Source: Austropuccinia psidii
Taxonomy: Eukaryota; Basidiomycota; Pucciniomycetes; Pucciniales; Sphaerophragmiaceae
Assembly: GCA_023105745.1 (NCBI GenBank)
Contig: JALGQZ010000009.1
Coordinates: 30,358,107-30,422,106, forward strand
Direction of reading: 5' to 3'
Length of the DNA: 64,000 nt
Position numbers and translations under genes: made by a program. Positions 10,329 to 20,123 of this stretch are shown here, in pieces (positions within the stretch are counted from its first letter, which is position 1; every line of letters begins with the position of its first letter). Below the pieces are notes generated by a model. The model made no database searches. It saw only the letters and a program-made list of their open reading frames with translations, and was not told the DNA's origin.

Positions 10329-11536
10329 GTAAATACCTCCCTCCTAGAGTCCAACAGACTTCTAGTAGACGTGTACTGATCATATCCACTGGGATTGATC
10401 AATATTTTAAGGTTTGGTGATGATTACATCATTATTACACCATTATTTAGAGTTATCACTATAACTCTAAGTTTGATGATGTCAAAGGCTTGGCAGAACC
10501 CCAAAATTCGTGGATCTTATTAGTTTTAATCATACACTAACAGTATTCACCAATTTTATCACTCATGTGACTGTTAAACTTAATTTAAGGTTACAGTGAG
10601 TGATCATAAATGATCAAATTAATCTCAAACTTTGATCCTTAATAACTTTGAATATTTACATGATACAGCCATTAAGAGAGTGAATTATAATAGCTTGGCA
10701 TAACCTTATTATGCTTCCAAGAGCAATTCATTACATCATCAAAACTCTGTTTTTGATGATTTTTCTTGTAACTCATCTTTTCTGTTGAAATTTAATATTT
10801 TAAACTTCAAACTATGATTTCAAGGGGCTATACCTTGAATATTATAATGAAAATACATCATTCTTAACGAATGAACTAGTAGAATCCAACTGTCCACTTT
10901 TTTTTAAGTTTGGACTACTTTCACAACAAAGTGGTCAACAGCTCTGTTGATTTTAATCAATAATTCCTTACAGGTTTTAACCTTGTTTATAACTTGTGAA
11001 ATAAACTTCATTTCTGTATTTCTACAGTAATTACGTGATGACTTTATTTTTGGTTCATCACTCTATCATCATTAATTTAAGAGATATTAGCTAAAATCCT
11101 TGAATATATGTGTGGACCAAAAAAGTGCATATATTCAGGTTAATTCCTTAAGTATTGATTTTGAAGCTTAGCTTCTTAATTGTTTTATATGTGGAATTTT
11201 ATGGAGAATCCACTGGTACAATTTATTTCACATGTTGTTTCATTGGTATTTGAAATAAATAAGGATTTGTGTATTTTATAAGGTATTATTACTTATAACT
11301 TATTAAATATTGACTTTACAGATATGCCATAAAAATGGTATATGTGTATTTTACCATGGGGAATCCAATGGTATAATTTATTTCACATGTTTATTCATTG
11401 TTTTCTAAGTTAAACCAAGTTTCATGCCAATTTATGGTATTTTTGTATTTTTAGAAGTACTTGTTTTTAATGTATAATTATATTAAATATTACTTGTGAC
11501 CTTTTTGGGTATGTGGTCATATCTCAAAGGTTCAAA

Positions 11537-11548
11537 CTCCCTACCACC
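11537..11548 (-). promoter_or_regulatory. Polypurine tract of element A
   Basis: On the minus strand GGTGGTAGGGAG stands immediately before the 3' LTR. Element B has GGTGGTAGGGAT at the equivalent place (36190-36201). This is the expected plus-strand primer for reverse transcription. Confidence 0.8.
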
Positions 11549-11731
11549 AAAAAGTATTGTACTACAATCTGATATGTGTAATTAGGGTATCATCCACTGT
11601 CCTACCTCTTCAATAGACTTTGTTAGTCTTGAAGCTCAATAATGCTTAACTTCTTATTTTTCAGGCTTTCTTTCATGTCTGAATATTCTTAGTAGTTTAT
11701 CAGCATTTGTTATATCTTTCTCAAGTAGCCA

Positions 11732-14695
11732 TTAATCCTCTTGAGTTGAATTTCTATACCTTACAAGGTATTCTCTTTCTTTTTTGTTTCTTGTCCTTCT
11801 TTCTTTAAGGACTTTTACTATTTTCTTTTCCTCTCCTTCTTCCAAGGGGGGAATTTCAAGTGGGGGTTTATTTCTTAGTGGAAATAACTCTTTGTCACTT
11901 GAGCTGTAAGGTTTTATTAGACTTACAGGGAAAGTTGGGTGTTTGTTTATTAGTTCACCTGTGAGTTCCAATTGCACAGCATTGGGTCCATGAAGTGCTT
12001 TTATCATAAATGGTCCTGCAAAGGAATCTTTTAATTTCTTTGGGCCTTTTATGTTATTGAAATTAAGGGTTGATACTAGGACCAAGTCTCCTATTTTGAC
12101 ATCAGGTAGCTTATGACTTTTATCCCATCTTTCTTTTGCATATTTGAAAGAATCTTGCATATATCTGTTTGCATGGTGTCTTGCCTTATCAAGCATTATC
12201 TTAAAACTGCTTGCTGTTGGGTGTATATCCACTAAGTCCTTTTTGAGGGTATCATAAGGAAGTCTTGGATTCCAACCTTTTTCTAGAATTGCTGGTGTTT
12301 TGCCAGTAGAAGAATGGATTGATGTCTTATATGCCACTTCAAGAGCTGGTATTAGTGTACACCAATCATGGGTAAAACCATCAGAGTCTTTGAATTCTAG
12401 CCCATAAGCACAGAATCTTCTGATCATGTCCCCTAAGGTCTGTATCATTCTTTCTGCTAAACCATCAGTTTGGGGAGGGTAAGCTGTTGAGAATGATAAC
12501 TTTGTCCCAAACAAGGTATGGAGATTTGTCCATAATTCTGAAGTGAACTTTGGGTCTCTGTCACTTATAATATTTTGGAATAAGCCTGTATGGCTAATAA
12601 ATTTATTCCATATCATTATGGCTGTGTCTATAGCTGTGTCATCCTTATGACACGGTAGGAACATGGGAGTTTTGCTATACCTGTCAACCAATACTAGGCA
12701 TGCATTATAGCTTCTGTCTCCTCCTGGAGGTAATGCTGTTACCCAATCCATACAAACTATTTCCCAAGGAGATTTTGGTTTTTGGATTTGGATCATCATT
12801 CCAAATTTCTTTCCTGTAGCTCTGTTGGCTTTTTGACATCTGTCACAGGTTTGGCAGTATTCTATAACATCTTTCTTCCAATTTGGCCACCAAGAGCAGG
12901 TTTTTACCCTCTCTAGTGTCCTGTCTTCTGAAAGGTGTCCAGCTGCAACACTATCATGACACTCATGTAAAATAGTGTTTATCAGGGTTCTATCTGTTAA
13001 GGCCATAACACATGTGTTTTTTGTTCTATGGTAAAGGATTCCATCAAGGAGGTGGAATCTTCCTTCATCATATTCCTTTTTCCATGTTTCATCTAGTTTT
13101 GATGAAAGTGATGGGTCTTTGCAGTATTTCATTAGAAGTTGGCTTAAGATATGGCAATTTTTATCTATCTTATAGCTTTCTTTAAATTTGTTAAAGAATT
13201 CTGTGCCAATGTCTGTAACACATATTCCTTCTATATGGTATTCTTCTTGTGGTACCCATGCTGGATTGTCAGGGGTATTTGCTAGAGCCCATCTGCTAAA
13301 ACCATCTGCATTTTTATGAATATTTCCAGATTTATGAACAATAGTCATATTTCCTCTATATTCTTGGATAGCAATTTGCCATCTCAGCATATGTCTATTT
13401 GGAGTTTTCATATTTAATAGAGATTTTACAGCATTACAGTCTGTAATCACATCAAATACTGTTCCATCCAAGTAGTAATGTAACTTTTCTAAAGCCCACA
13501 CTAAGCAGAGGCATTCCATTTGGCTTGCTCCATATCTTGCTTCTGTTGGCTTTATCTGTCTTGAAATAAAACAGATTGGTCCTTCCACTGGTTTATCATT
13601 GATAATTTGTGTCTGGTGTAGTGCAGCACCCAGTCCTTCTCCACAAGCATCAATGTAAAGTTTGAAGGGTAGTTTCCAATCTGGTATTAGAAGAAATGGG
13701 GCATTTGTTAAGGAATTTTTCAATTCTTCATATGCTTTGACTCTTTCTTCTGTTATTTCGTAGACTGTTTGTTGGTCACATAGTTTATACAAGGATTTAG
13801 CAATTTTTGCAAAGTCCTTTATATGCTGTCTATAGTAACCAGCAAATCCTAGAAATTTTTGCATTTCTTTTTTGGTTTGAGGCATTGGCTTAAGTAGTAC
13901 TGCTGCTACTTTATTCTTGTCTATTCCTAGACTAAGTCCAGATACCACATGTCCTAGTGCTTTTAATTCACTGTATGCAACATGACACTTTTTCAAGGAA
14001 ATTTTCATATTCACTTGGACTATTTTTTGTAGTCCCCTTTCTAGTTGTGTTAGGTGATTTTCCAAAGCTTCTGAGAAGATTATGATATCATCAATATAGA
14101 TAATTAACCATCCTTCTGATAATTCTTCAGGAAATATGGTATTCATCATTCTTTGAGAATGGGAAGGTGCATTTTTTATGCCAAATGGCATTCTTAAGTA
14201 TTCATAAATTCCACAGTGGACTATTATCCTCAGTAGTCTTTTGGAATTGTCTGTTAAGACATTTTGATGAAAACCCTTTAAGGCATCCATGGCTTGGATG
14301 AACTTAGCTTGTGACAATTGGGTCAATGTCTCATGGATCCTGGGTATTGGATACCTTTCTGGAATGGTATAGGTGTTCAGGGATCTGAAGTCTCCTACCA
14401 TCCTTGATTTTCCATTATGCCAAGTTATAATGACAGGTGTAGTGACTTCTACCTGCTCATTATGTCCTACCTTTCTTGATACTCCAACGTCCATTAATTC
14501 TTGAATGTGTACCTCTAGGGCTTCTCTAGCCCTTGGACTAGCTGGGTAAGCAGGTCTTCTTAGTAAAGGTGGGTAAGGTTTTTCTACATTAAGAATTATA
14601 TCCACTTCATGTCCAATTATGGCACCTAGTGGTTCTTTGTCAGTTGCAAAGGCATTTTTGTACTTGAATAAGAGGTCAATCAATTTTTCTTTCAT
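11732..14695 (-). CDS. pol: Pol region of element A: reverse transcriptase, RNase H, integrase
   Basis: An open frame of 987 codons. Reverse transcriptase: first catalytic Asp at residue 137 (AMDALKG), YIDD at 200-203. RNase H: Asp 349, Glu 394, Asp 419 and Asp 464 in NADGFSRW. Integrase: zinc-binding His 580, His 587, Cys 614, Cys 617, and a full D,D-35-E triad at Asp 650, Asp 712 and Glu 748. The C-terminal stretch ending [13 protein letters not shown] looks like the start of a chromodomain. A stop at 11732-11734, where element B reads GAA, cuts it off; the expected tail continues in frame to 11654. Upstream the frame runs into protease across a stop at 14711-14713. All catalytic residues of RT, RNase H and integrase are present. 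It would not be made as a normal polyprotein because of the stops before it. Confidence 0.95.
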   Translation of the reverse strand: MKEKLIDLLFKYKNAFATDKEPLGAIIGHEVDIILNVEKPYPPLLRRPAYPASPRAREALEVHIQELMDVGVSRKVGHNEQVEVTTPVIITWHNGKSRMVGDFRSLNTYTIPERYPIPRIHETLTQLSQAKFIQAMDALKGFHQNVLTDNSKRLLRIIVHCGIYEYLRMPFGIKNAPSHSQRMMNTIFPEELSEGWLIIYIDDIIIFSEALENHLTQLERGLQKIVQVNMKISLKKCHVAYSELKALGHVVSGLSLGIDKNKVAAVLLKPMPQTKKEMQKFLGFAGYYRQHIKDFAKIAKSLYKLCDQQTVYEITEERVKAYEELKNSLTNAPFLLIPDWKLPFKLYIDACGEGLGAALHQTQIINDKPVEGPICFISRQIKPTEARYGASQMECLCLVWALEKLHYYLDGTVFDVITDCNAVKSLLNMKTPNRHMLRWQIAIQEYRGNMTIVHKSGNIHKNADGFSRWALANTPDNPAWVPQEEYHIEGICVTDIGTEFFNKFKESYKIDKNCHILSQLLMKYCKDPSLSSKLDETWKKEYDEGRFHLLDGILYHRTKNTCVMALTDRTLINTILHECHDSVAAGHLSEDRTLERVKTCSWWPNWKKDVIEYCQTCDRCQKANRATGKKFGMMIQIQKPKSPWEIVCMDWVTALPPGGDRSYNACLVLVDRYSKTPMFLPCHKDDTAIDTAIMIWNKFISHTGLFQNIISDRDPKFTSELWTNLHTLFGTKLSFSTAYPPQTDGLAERMIQTLGDMIRRFCAYGLEFKDSDGFTHDWCTLIPALEVAYKTSIHSSTGKTPAILEKGWNPRLPYDTLKKDLVDIHPTASSFKIMLDKARHHANRYMQDSFKYAKERWDKSHKLPDVKIGDLVLVSTLNFNNIKGPKKLKDSFAGPFMIKALHGPNAVQLELTGELINKHPTFPVSLIKPYSSSDKELFPLRNKPPLEIPPLEEGEEKKIVKVLKERRTRNKKEREYLVRYRNSTQED

Positions 14696-14710
14696 TTTTT
14701 CTGTTAATTC

Positions 14711-15328
14711 TTAATTGAATTCTGCCTCTTTAAGCTGTTCAGATATAAAAAGTTTCTTTTCTGGAATTTTTTCTTCATTATTAATAACTGTGATTTGTTT
14801 TTTGTTATTTAAGAAGCCAAACCTTTGTCTTTTGTTGTCTCCTATGGTAAAATATCTATCCTTTTGGTTAGAGATATCTATAACATAAATTGATAAGTAG
14901 TCATTCCCCAGTATGAAGTGATTACTAGTACAGCTGTCCATTACTACAAACTCTACGTTAATTCTGACACATTGTGAGGGATGAGGAAAAATTAGTGTTA
15001 AATCAATTATTCCAAGGGGCTTCATGCTCTCACTTGCACTACTAAATTTGACACCTTGTATTGGCATAAGTTTTTCTTGCCAGTCTGGGACAATGGCTTT
15101 TAAATAACTTTTACCAACACAGGTGTAATATTCTCCTGTATGTAAGTTAACTTTTCCTTCTTGGTTATCAACCATAGCAATACTTATACTTGATTTTCCA
15201 GCTGTATATCCCATTCCTCTTGCAGGTTTGGTCCTATACATTTTGGCATCTTGTATATTTGTAAGGTTTGTGTCAGATGTCCCAACCTGTGGTAAGTTTG
15301 AGCTCACATCCAGTACTTCATAAATCAT
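14711..15328 (-). pseudogene. Retropepsin (aspartic protease) region of element A, inactive
   Basis: The frame (205 codons) matches the protease part of the family: an acidic linker, then a stretch that in element B reads NLDTGAY and here reads NLHTGEY. The catalytic Asp is therefore His (codon at 15140-15142) and the following Ala is Glu, so proteolytic activity should be lost. Further on, the ILGNDYLSIY block typical of the family's second half is intact. It is in frame with pol, separated by one stop (14711-14713, TAA where CAA or CAT is expected). Upstream a second stop (15422-15424) separates it from the zinc-knuckle part of gag. Confidence 0.85.
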
Positions 15329-15429
15329 ATCAATATTATTAATTTGTGCATTAATTATATTGATTTCATCACTTTCTGAACTTTCTGATTCTTCTGTCTC
15401 TTTTTCAGAGTCAGATTCCTCTTATTTGC

Positions 15430-15639
15430 CATTGTGGTTTTCTATTTCCACAATTTCATTAATCTTTGCCTTTTTAAGGCAATTATGTCTAAGTGTCCAA
15501 TACCTCCACATTTATGACATTTTCTTTGCTCATTATTGTTAGATGTATTGGGCTTGAAGGATTCTTTTGATTTATCTTTTTTGATAAATGGTTTATTTGG
15601 GCTTTCAATGTCCAATTGCTTCCAAGTCCTGCCAATTTC
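15430..15639 (-). pseudogene. gag: C-terminal part of gag (nucleocapsid) of element A
   Basis: This is the downstream piece of gag after the nested solo LTR. It begins GRTWKQLD and contains the CCHC zinc knuckle as CHKCGGIGHL. Compared with element B (CHECGVIGHLANNC) one base is missing near 15485, which shifts the frame before the last Cys and leads to a stop at 15442. Without the LTR and the missing base it would read straight from the capsid part into the protease. Confidence 0.85.
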
Positions 15640-17624
15640 TGTGAACCTTTGAGATATGACCACATACCCAAAAAGGTCACAAGAAATCTTTAATATAATT
15701 ATACATTAAAAATAAGTACTTTTAAAATTACAAAAATACCATAAATTGGCATAAAACTTGGTTTAACTTAAAAACCAATGAGTAAACATGTAAAATAAAT
15801 TATACCATTGGATTCCCCATGGTAAAATACACATATACCATTTTTATGGCATATCTGTAAAGTCAATATTTAATAAGTTATAAGTAATAATACCTTATAA
15901 AATACACAGATCCTTATTTATTTCAAAACCCAATGAAACAACATGTAAAATAAATGGTACCAGTGGATTCTCAATAAAAATTCACATATAAAACAATTAA
16001 GAAGCTAAGCTTCAAAATCAATACTTAAGGAATTAACCTGAATTTATGCACTTTTTTGGTCCACACATATATTCAAGGATTTTAGCTAATATCTCTTAAA
16101 TTATGCATGATAGAGTGATGAACCAAAAATAAAGTCATCACGTAATTACTGTAGGAATACAGAAATGAAGTTTATTTCACAAGCTATAAACAAGGTTAAA
16201 ACCTGTAAGGAATTATTGATTAAAATCAACAGAGCTGTTGACCACTTTGTTGTGAAAGTGGTCCAAACTTGAAAAAAGTGGACAGTTGGATTCTACTAGT
16301 TCATTCGTTAAGAATGATGTATTTTCATTATAATATTCAAGGTATAACCCTTTGAAATCATAGTTTGAAGTTTAAAATATTAAATTTCGACAGAAAAGAT
16401 GAGTTACAAGAAAAATCATCAAAAATAGAGTTTTGATGATGTAATAAAATTCTCTTGAAAGCATAATAAGGTTATGCCAAGCTATTAGAATTCACTCTTT
16501 GAATGGCTGTAGCGTGTAAATCTTAAAAGTTATTAAGGATCAAAGTTTGAGCTTAATTTGATCATTTATGATCACTCACTGTCACCTTAAATTGAGTTTA
16601 ACAGTCATATGAGTGATAAAATTGGTGAATACTATTAGTTTATGATTAAACCTAATAAACATAGCAAATTTTGGGGTTCTGCCAAGCCTTTGATGTCATC
16701 AAACTTAGAGTTATAGTGATAACTCTAAATAATGGTGTAATATTGATGTAATATGGTTTGATCATGATGTAATCATCACCAAACTTAAAATATTGATCAA
16801 TCCCAGTGGATATGATCAGTACACGTCGACTAGATGCCTGTTGGACTCTAGGAGGGAGGTATTTACTATAAATAGAGCTCTTTTTACTCTGTTTTCCCAT
16901 CAGATGCATCACAAACATTAAATCAATACAATAAAAGGTAATTTCTTTATTCTTTAAGTATAAAACCTTTTTATATTATCAAAGACCAAAGATCATCTTA
17001 TAATAATCATCAATTTTGACGTGATTAATACATTTATTTAATTGTTTTTGTTAAAAATCTTTCTAAAATCTCATTTCCACGTAAAAATCAAGAATATTTG
17101 TAATTTCCTCTATTTTGTATTGTAAATACAATTTGCATAAGTTGTATTTATATTATTTGGTGTAAAATATCTCAAAATTATTTTATTAATTGTTAAAAGT
17201 AGGTTATTTTCTCATATTTTAATAATGATCTCTCTATTATTCTTTTAATAATTCTTTAATTAATATAAATAGTATTTATATTAATTTATAACTTCAATAT
17301 TGGTAATATTATTGTTATTAATTGTTTTTTATTAATAAAAAACAATTTTTCACGCCTTTATTATTTGTTTGTAACAATAAAAAAGTGCCTTTGAATATAT
17401 TCATTATTTTATATTAATATATTTATTTTATTATATTATATTTCATAATATAAATTATATTATCATATTTTATTAATAATATAATTCTTTTTATGCCATA
17501 ATTATAATAATTCTTTATTATTATAATTATTTTTATCTTATTTATTTCATTTATAAGGACATTCATAGTACAATAAGCAAAATATTAGTAATTTTTACTT
17601 ATTGTTTCATAGTCAAACCTTACA
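15640..17624 (+). repeat. Nested solo LTR of the same family, opposite orientation, inside gag
   Basis: The 1,985-bp sequence starts TGTGAACCTTTGAG and ends CAAACCTTACA, the exact ends of the family LTR, but on the plus strand. Flanking 5-mers are ATTTC (15635-15639) and ATTTT (17625-17629), a target duplication with one change; joining the flanks restores gag codons TKI-GRTW. It has no internal region, so a full element inserted and then collapsed by LTR-LTR recombination, after element A was in place. It shares a diagnostic sequence (CTAGTCGACG in one orientation) with the right LTR of A. Confidence 0.93.
16867..16875 (+). promoter_or_regulatory. TATA box of the nested solo LTR
   Basis: TATAAATAG followed by AGCTCTTTTTACTCTG, the conserved core promoter context of the family. 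In this position it would drive transcription on the plus strand, antisense to gag-pro of element A on one side. Confidence 0.65.
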
Positions 17625-19441
17625 ATTTTTGTTCTTGTCACTATGTCTTCTAATGCATTAATGTACTCTTCTTTGGAGCATGGTTCTATACACCTGCTTC
17701 TTAGGGCATGGTCTAGCTCTCCTCCACATTTCTTGAGTATTTTCATATGCACCATTTTTTGTGACATTTCTGGGTACAATGCATTAAGTCTTTCAACTTG
17801 TTTCAAGAACCAAGTTAAAGGTTTGTCTTTGTCTGGGTCAAAGAAAGAATTTTCAAATACATTTTCTATTTTGTACCTCCAGGCATTGTTAGCCCACTTG
17901 GTGATTATTTCTTGTTTCCACCAAGACCAGGTATTTTTGCCATTTGTTTGCCTTATGCCATAATACCATCTTTTTGCAGATTTCTCAAACAATGAATGTA
18001 ATCTTGCAGTGATTAATTCATCTGGTATGGAATAATCTTCTTGTAGCATGTCAATTGTCTTGATAAATGACATGTGGTCATATTCACCTTCTCCTGTGAA
18101 TGTTGGCCATTCTTTCAATTGAGGTGCTTCCTTCATTAAGACTTGGTTATTGTCTTGGTGACTCAAGTCTGTTATTAATGGATTTGTTAATTCCTCTTTT
18201 GGTTTAACAGGGCTTCTTATGTGAGAAAATGGTGTTGATAACTTTGGCATATTTGAATTAGCCTCATTAAGTTTATCCATTTTTTCAGTAATAAGCCTTA
18301 TTTCACTTTGAATGTCATCTTTCAGATGCATTCTTGCTTAATCACTCTTTTCTACATGTTCCAAAAGTAATTTTTGGTGTGATGAAGCCTTTTCTTCAAA
18401 TTTTTCTACAGAAATACTTAATTTGTTTAATTTTTCTGTAAGATTATCAATACTCACATCATAATTGATTGTCAAGGCTTTTTCTTTGATATCACTTATG
18501 TATTTGTACAACTCTTGTTGCCCTTGTATTAATTTCTGAGTATTTTCAATTAATACTTTTGGTTTATTATTTTCAATCATAAATTTTATGTGATCAATTT
18601 CTTTCTTATTTTGTGTAATAAATTTTGTTAAAGATGATAAGCTATTATTAATTTCTTGTAAAGATAATAAACTATTTTTAATGTCTTTAAGAGGTAAAAT
18701 ACTATTTTTAAGCTCTGTTAAAGTATTTACAACATCAGGAGACAAGGTTATTTCTTTGGGAAATGCGGTTGTCTCATTCTTTGTTCCTCTTTGTCTTTGA
18801 ATTCCATCAAAGCTCTGGCCATGTTGAAGACATTGTCCATGGCATCTTTTTGGATTTTGGGAATCCTGTAGCTTGGGGAATATGGTTTTCTCCAATTCTT
18901 TTTCTTGTTCTTCTTCCCTTCTTGTGGAAGTGGGTTGACTTGGGGCTTGCTGGTAGAAGCTACTGGTGCTTCTTCCTTGGTTGCCTCCTTCTTTTTGGCA
19001 TGATACTCCTTGATCTTTTTGATTTGAGGTTTGGATGATAGTGGATTCCATCCATTGGAGTATCTCACTATTTCCTCCTCTTTGAGGAACTTCTTTAGGA
19101 TGTGCCAGGAGTTCATCACTCCTTGGTGTATTTGGGGCAACATTTCCCAATCCTTGTCCTTGTATACTGTGTAGTACTGTTTGTATTGGCTCATGTAAAT
19201 GTCTATTTGAGCCCTCTGAATGTAATTTGTACCTATTTGAGTTACTCATACTTAGTTCCAATTCAGGTTCAGATATCATGGGCATTTCTAGGACTTGCCT
19301 TTGGGATAAGGAACTTCCTTGTGTGGATTCTGTTGCATTGGGGATATTGCCCTTCCTTTTCCCTTTTGAGGAATCAATTCTACCTCTGAGTCCAGCTCCA
19401 TCTGATTGGATGGAGTATTGGGAGCCTCTTCTGGTAGTCAT
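17625..19441 (-). pseudogene. gag: Gag (N-terminal and capsid parts) of element A
   Basis: Starts MTTRRGSQ at 19441. The first third is rich in Ser, Gln, Arg and Pro; a predicted coiled-coil-like stretch follows (repeated NSLLSLQEINNS, EKLNKLSISVEKFEEK). A stop at 18338-18340 (TAA where element B has GAA) interrupts it, and it continues in the same frame from 18337. The capsid-like part contains WPTFTGEGEYDHMSFI and a Trp-rich WSWWKQEIITKW, ending at 17625 where the solo LTR enters. Gag forms the virus-like particle and binds the element RNA. The long N-terminal part carries a second open frame on the same strand (18748-19194). Confidence 0.9.
18748..19194 (-). CDS. Overlapping open frame within gag of element A
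   Basis: A 148-codon frame in another register than gag. Its product looks more like a normal soluble protein than the gag frame does here: MSQYKQYYTVYKDKDWEML, several Trp, then Lys/Glu-rich segments (KKFLKEEEIVRY, KKNKKKNWRKPY) and a C-terminal part with MARALMEFKDKEEQR. Element B keeps the homologous frame open for 84 codons (28697-28951) although its gag frame is broken there. This pattern suggests a real accessory protein overprinted on gag. How it is started is unknown; the ATG follows four stops in its own frame, so internal initiation or splicing would be needed. No function assigned. Confidence 0.5.
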   Translation of the reverse strand: MSQYKQYYTVYKDKDWEMLPQIHQGVMNSWHILKKFLKEEEIVRYSNGWNPLSSKPQIKKIKEYHAKKKEATKEEAPVASTSKPQVNPLPQEGKKNKKKNWRKPYSPSYRIPKIQKDAMDNVFNMARALMEFKDKEEQRMRQPHFPKK

Positions 19442-19517
19442 ATTATAAGAAAAATAAGAAATAAGAGGATTTTAGAACAGAAATACTCTTATGGAAATTT
19501 ATAAATGAGGTACTCAC
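19431..19517 (-). other. Candidate intron in the element A leader
   Basis: The donor GAAG|GTGAGTAC at 19517 and the acceptor TATGACTACCAG at 19431, after a pyrimidine-rich run, delimit 87 bp. Splicing would remove the gag ATG and join the small upstream frame to the non-gag register (QDSE then EEAPNT), which stays open for some 45 codons. Element B has the same arrangement with a damaged donor (GTGACT). Confidence 0.4.
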
Positions 19518-19680
19518 CTTCAGAGTCCTGAATAGTGGGTCCTGGAAAGGACAATTTCTTAGCTTTCTTTTTCTTAGTAGTTATTGGTGTTGGAGAACTT
19601 TGACAAGTTTCTTCCACCAATCTTTCAACAGTGGCTTGGTTGTCCTCTGTTGGGTTGTCTTCAAACACTAAAAAAGACAA
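19489..19680 (-). CDS. Short leader open frame upstream of gag
   Basis: 63 codons, hydrophilic, with an acidic N-terminal half (EDNPTEDNQATVERLVEETC) and a basic patch (TTKKKKAKK). A relative stands before gag in element B (28281-28535), so it is a real element part, not chance. It lies between the 5' LTR and gag, ends 48 bp before the gag ATG, and contains a good splice donor. It could be the first exon of a spliced accessory protein that continues in the overlapping frame of gag. A TTTTTTAG just before the ATG could be an acceptor for a still earlier exon. Not recognised as a known domain. Confidence 0.5.
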   Translation of the reverse strand: MSFLVFEDNPTEDNQATVERLVEETCQSSPTPITTKKKKAKKLSFPGPTIQDSEGEYLIYKFP

Positions 19681-20105
19681 ATAAATAGAAGTCTTTTATA
19701 TAAAAGTGTTATTTTTTGGTAAGATATGGCAATTTTCCACGTAATAATTGCTTTTATATCTTTTTTTATTAAAAAAAGAAATTAAAATGAATAAAATAAC
19801 TTTTTTATTGGTTTTTGAAATTTTTATTTTTAAAGAATAAAATAAAAATGAATATGATTCTTGTATAAAATTAATTTATAATATAAAATATCTTTTTTTA
19901 ATTACTAGAGTCACTCAAAGAAAGTTTTTGCAAGTCTAAGGATGTGAAAAACAATGTGTAAGACAGTACAATTGCTTTCCAAATGCCTCAATAGCTTTTA
20001 AAATCAATAAATATAAAATTATTATATAATTTTATGATTATAAATATAATTTATCATTGGATAAGCACAATTAGAATCTTTTTAAAGGTCTTTTAGAGTA
20101 AATAT

Positions 20106-20123
20106 CACGGCCAGGCTCCCAAA
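20106..20123 (-). promoter_or_regulatory. Primer-binding-site candidate of element A
   Basis: Directly after the 5' LTR end (CCTTACA) the minus strand reads TTTGGGAGCCTGGCCG. Element B has TTTGGGGGCCTGGCCG at 27784. A TGG near the LTR edge and conservation in two otherwise diverged elements fit a tRNA primer site; I cannot name the tRNA. Confidence 0.6.

Larger units (their letters stand above)
9606..11536 (-). repeat. 3' LTR of element A
   Basis: This is a direct repeat of 20124-22102, 1,931 bp against 1,979 bp. The shorter length is largely due to at least two losses, one of about 20 bp between two copies of TTACATCAT near 10427, relative to the other LTR. In element orientation the LTR starts near 11536 (TTTGAACC for TGTGAACC) and ends CCTTACA at 9606. 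It contains a TATAAATA box and, 15-20 bp from its 3' end, a perfect 14-bp inverted repeat. Confidence 0.95.

Noticed and set aside
17643..19448. Plus-strand frames of 73-106 codons opposite gag
   Set aside because: They are antisense shadows of the gag coding region of element A.
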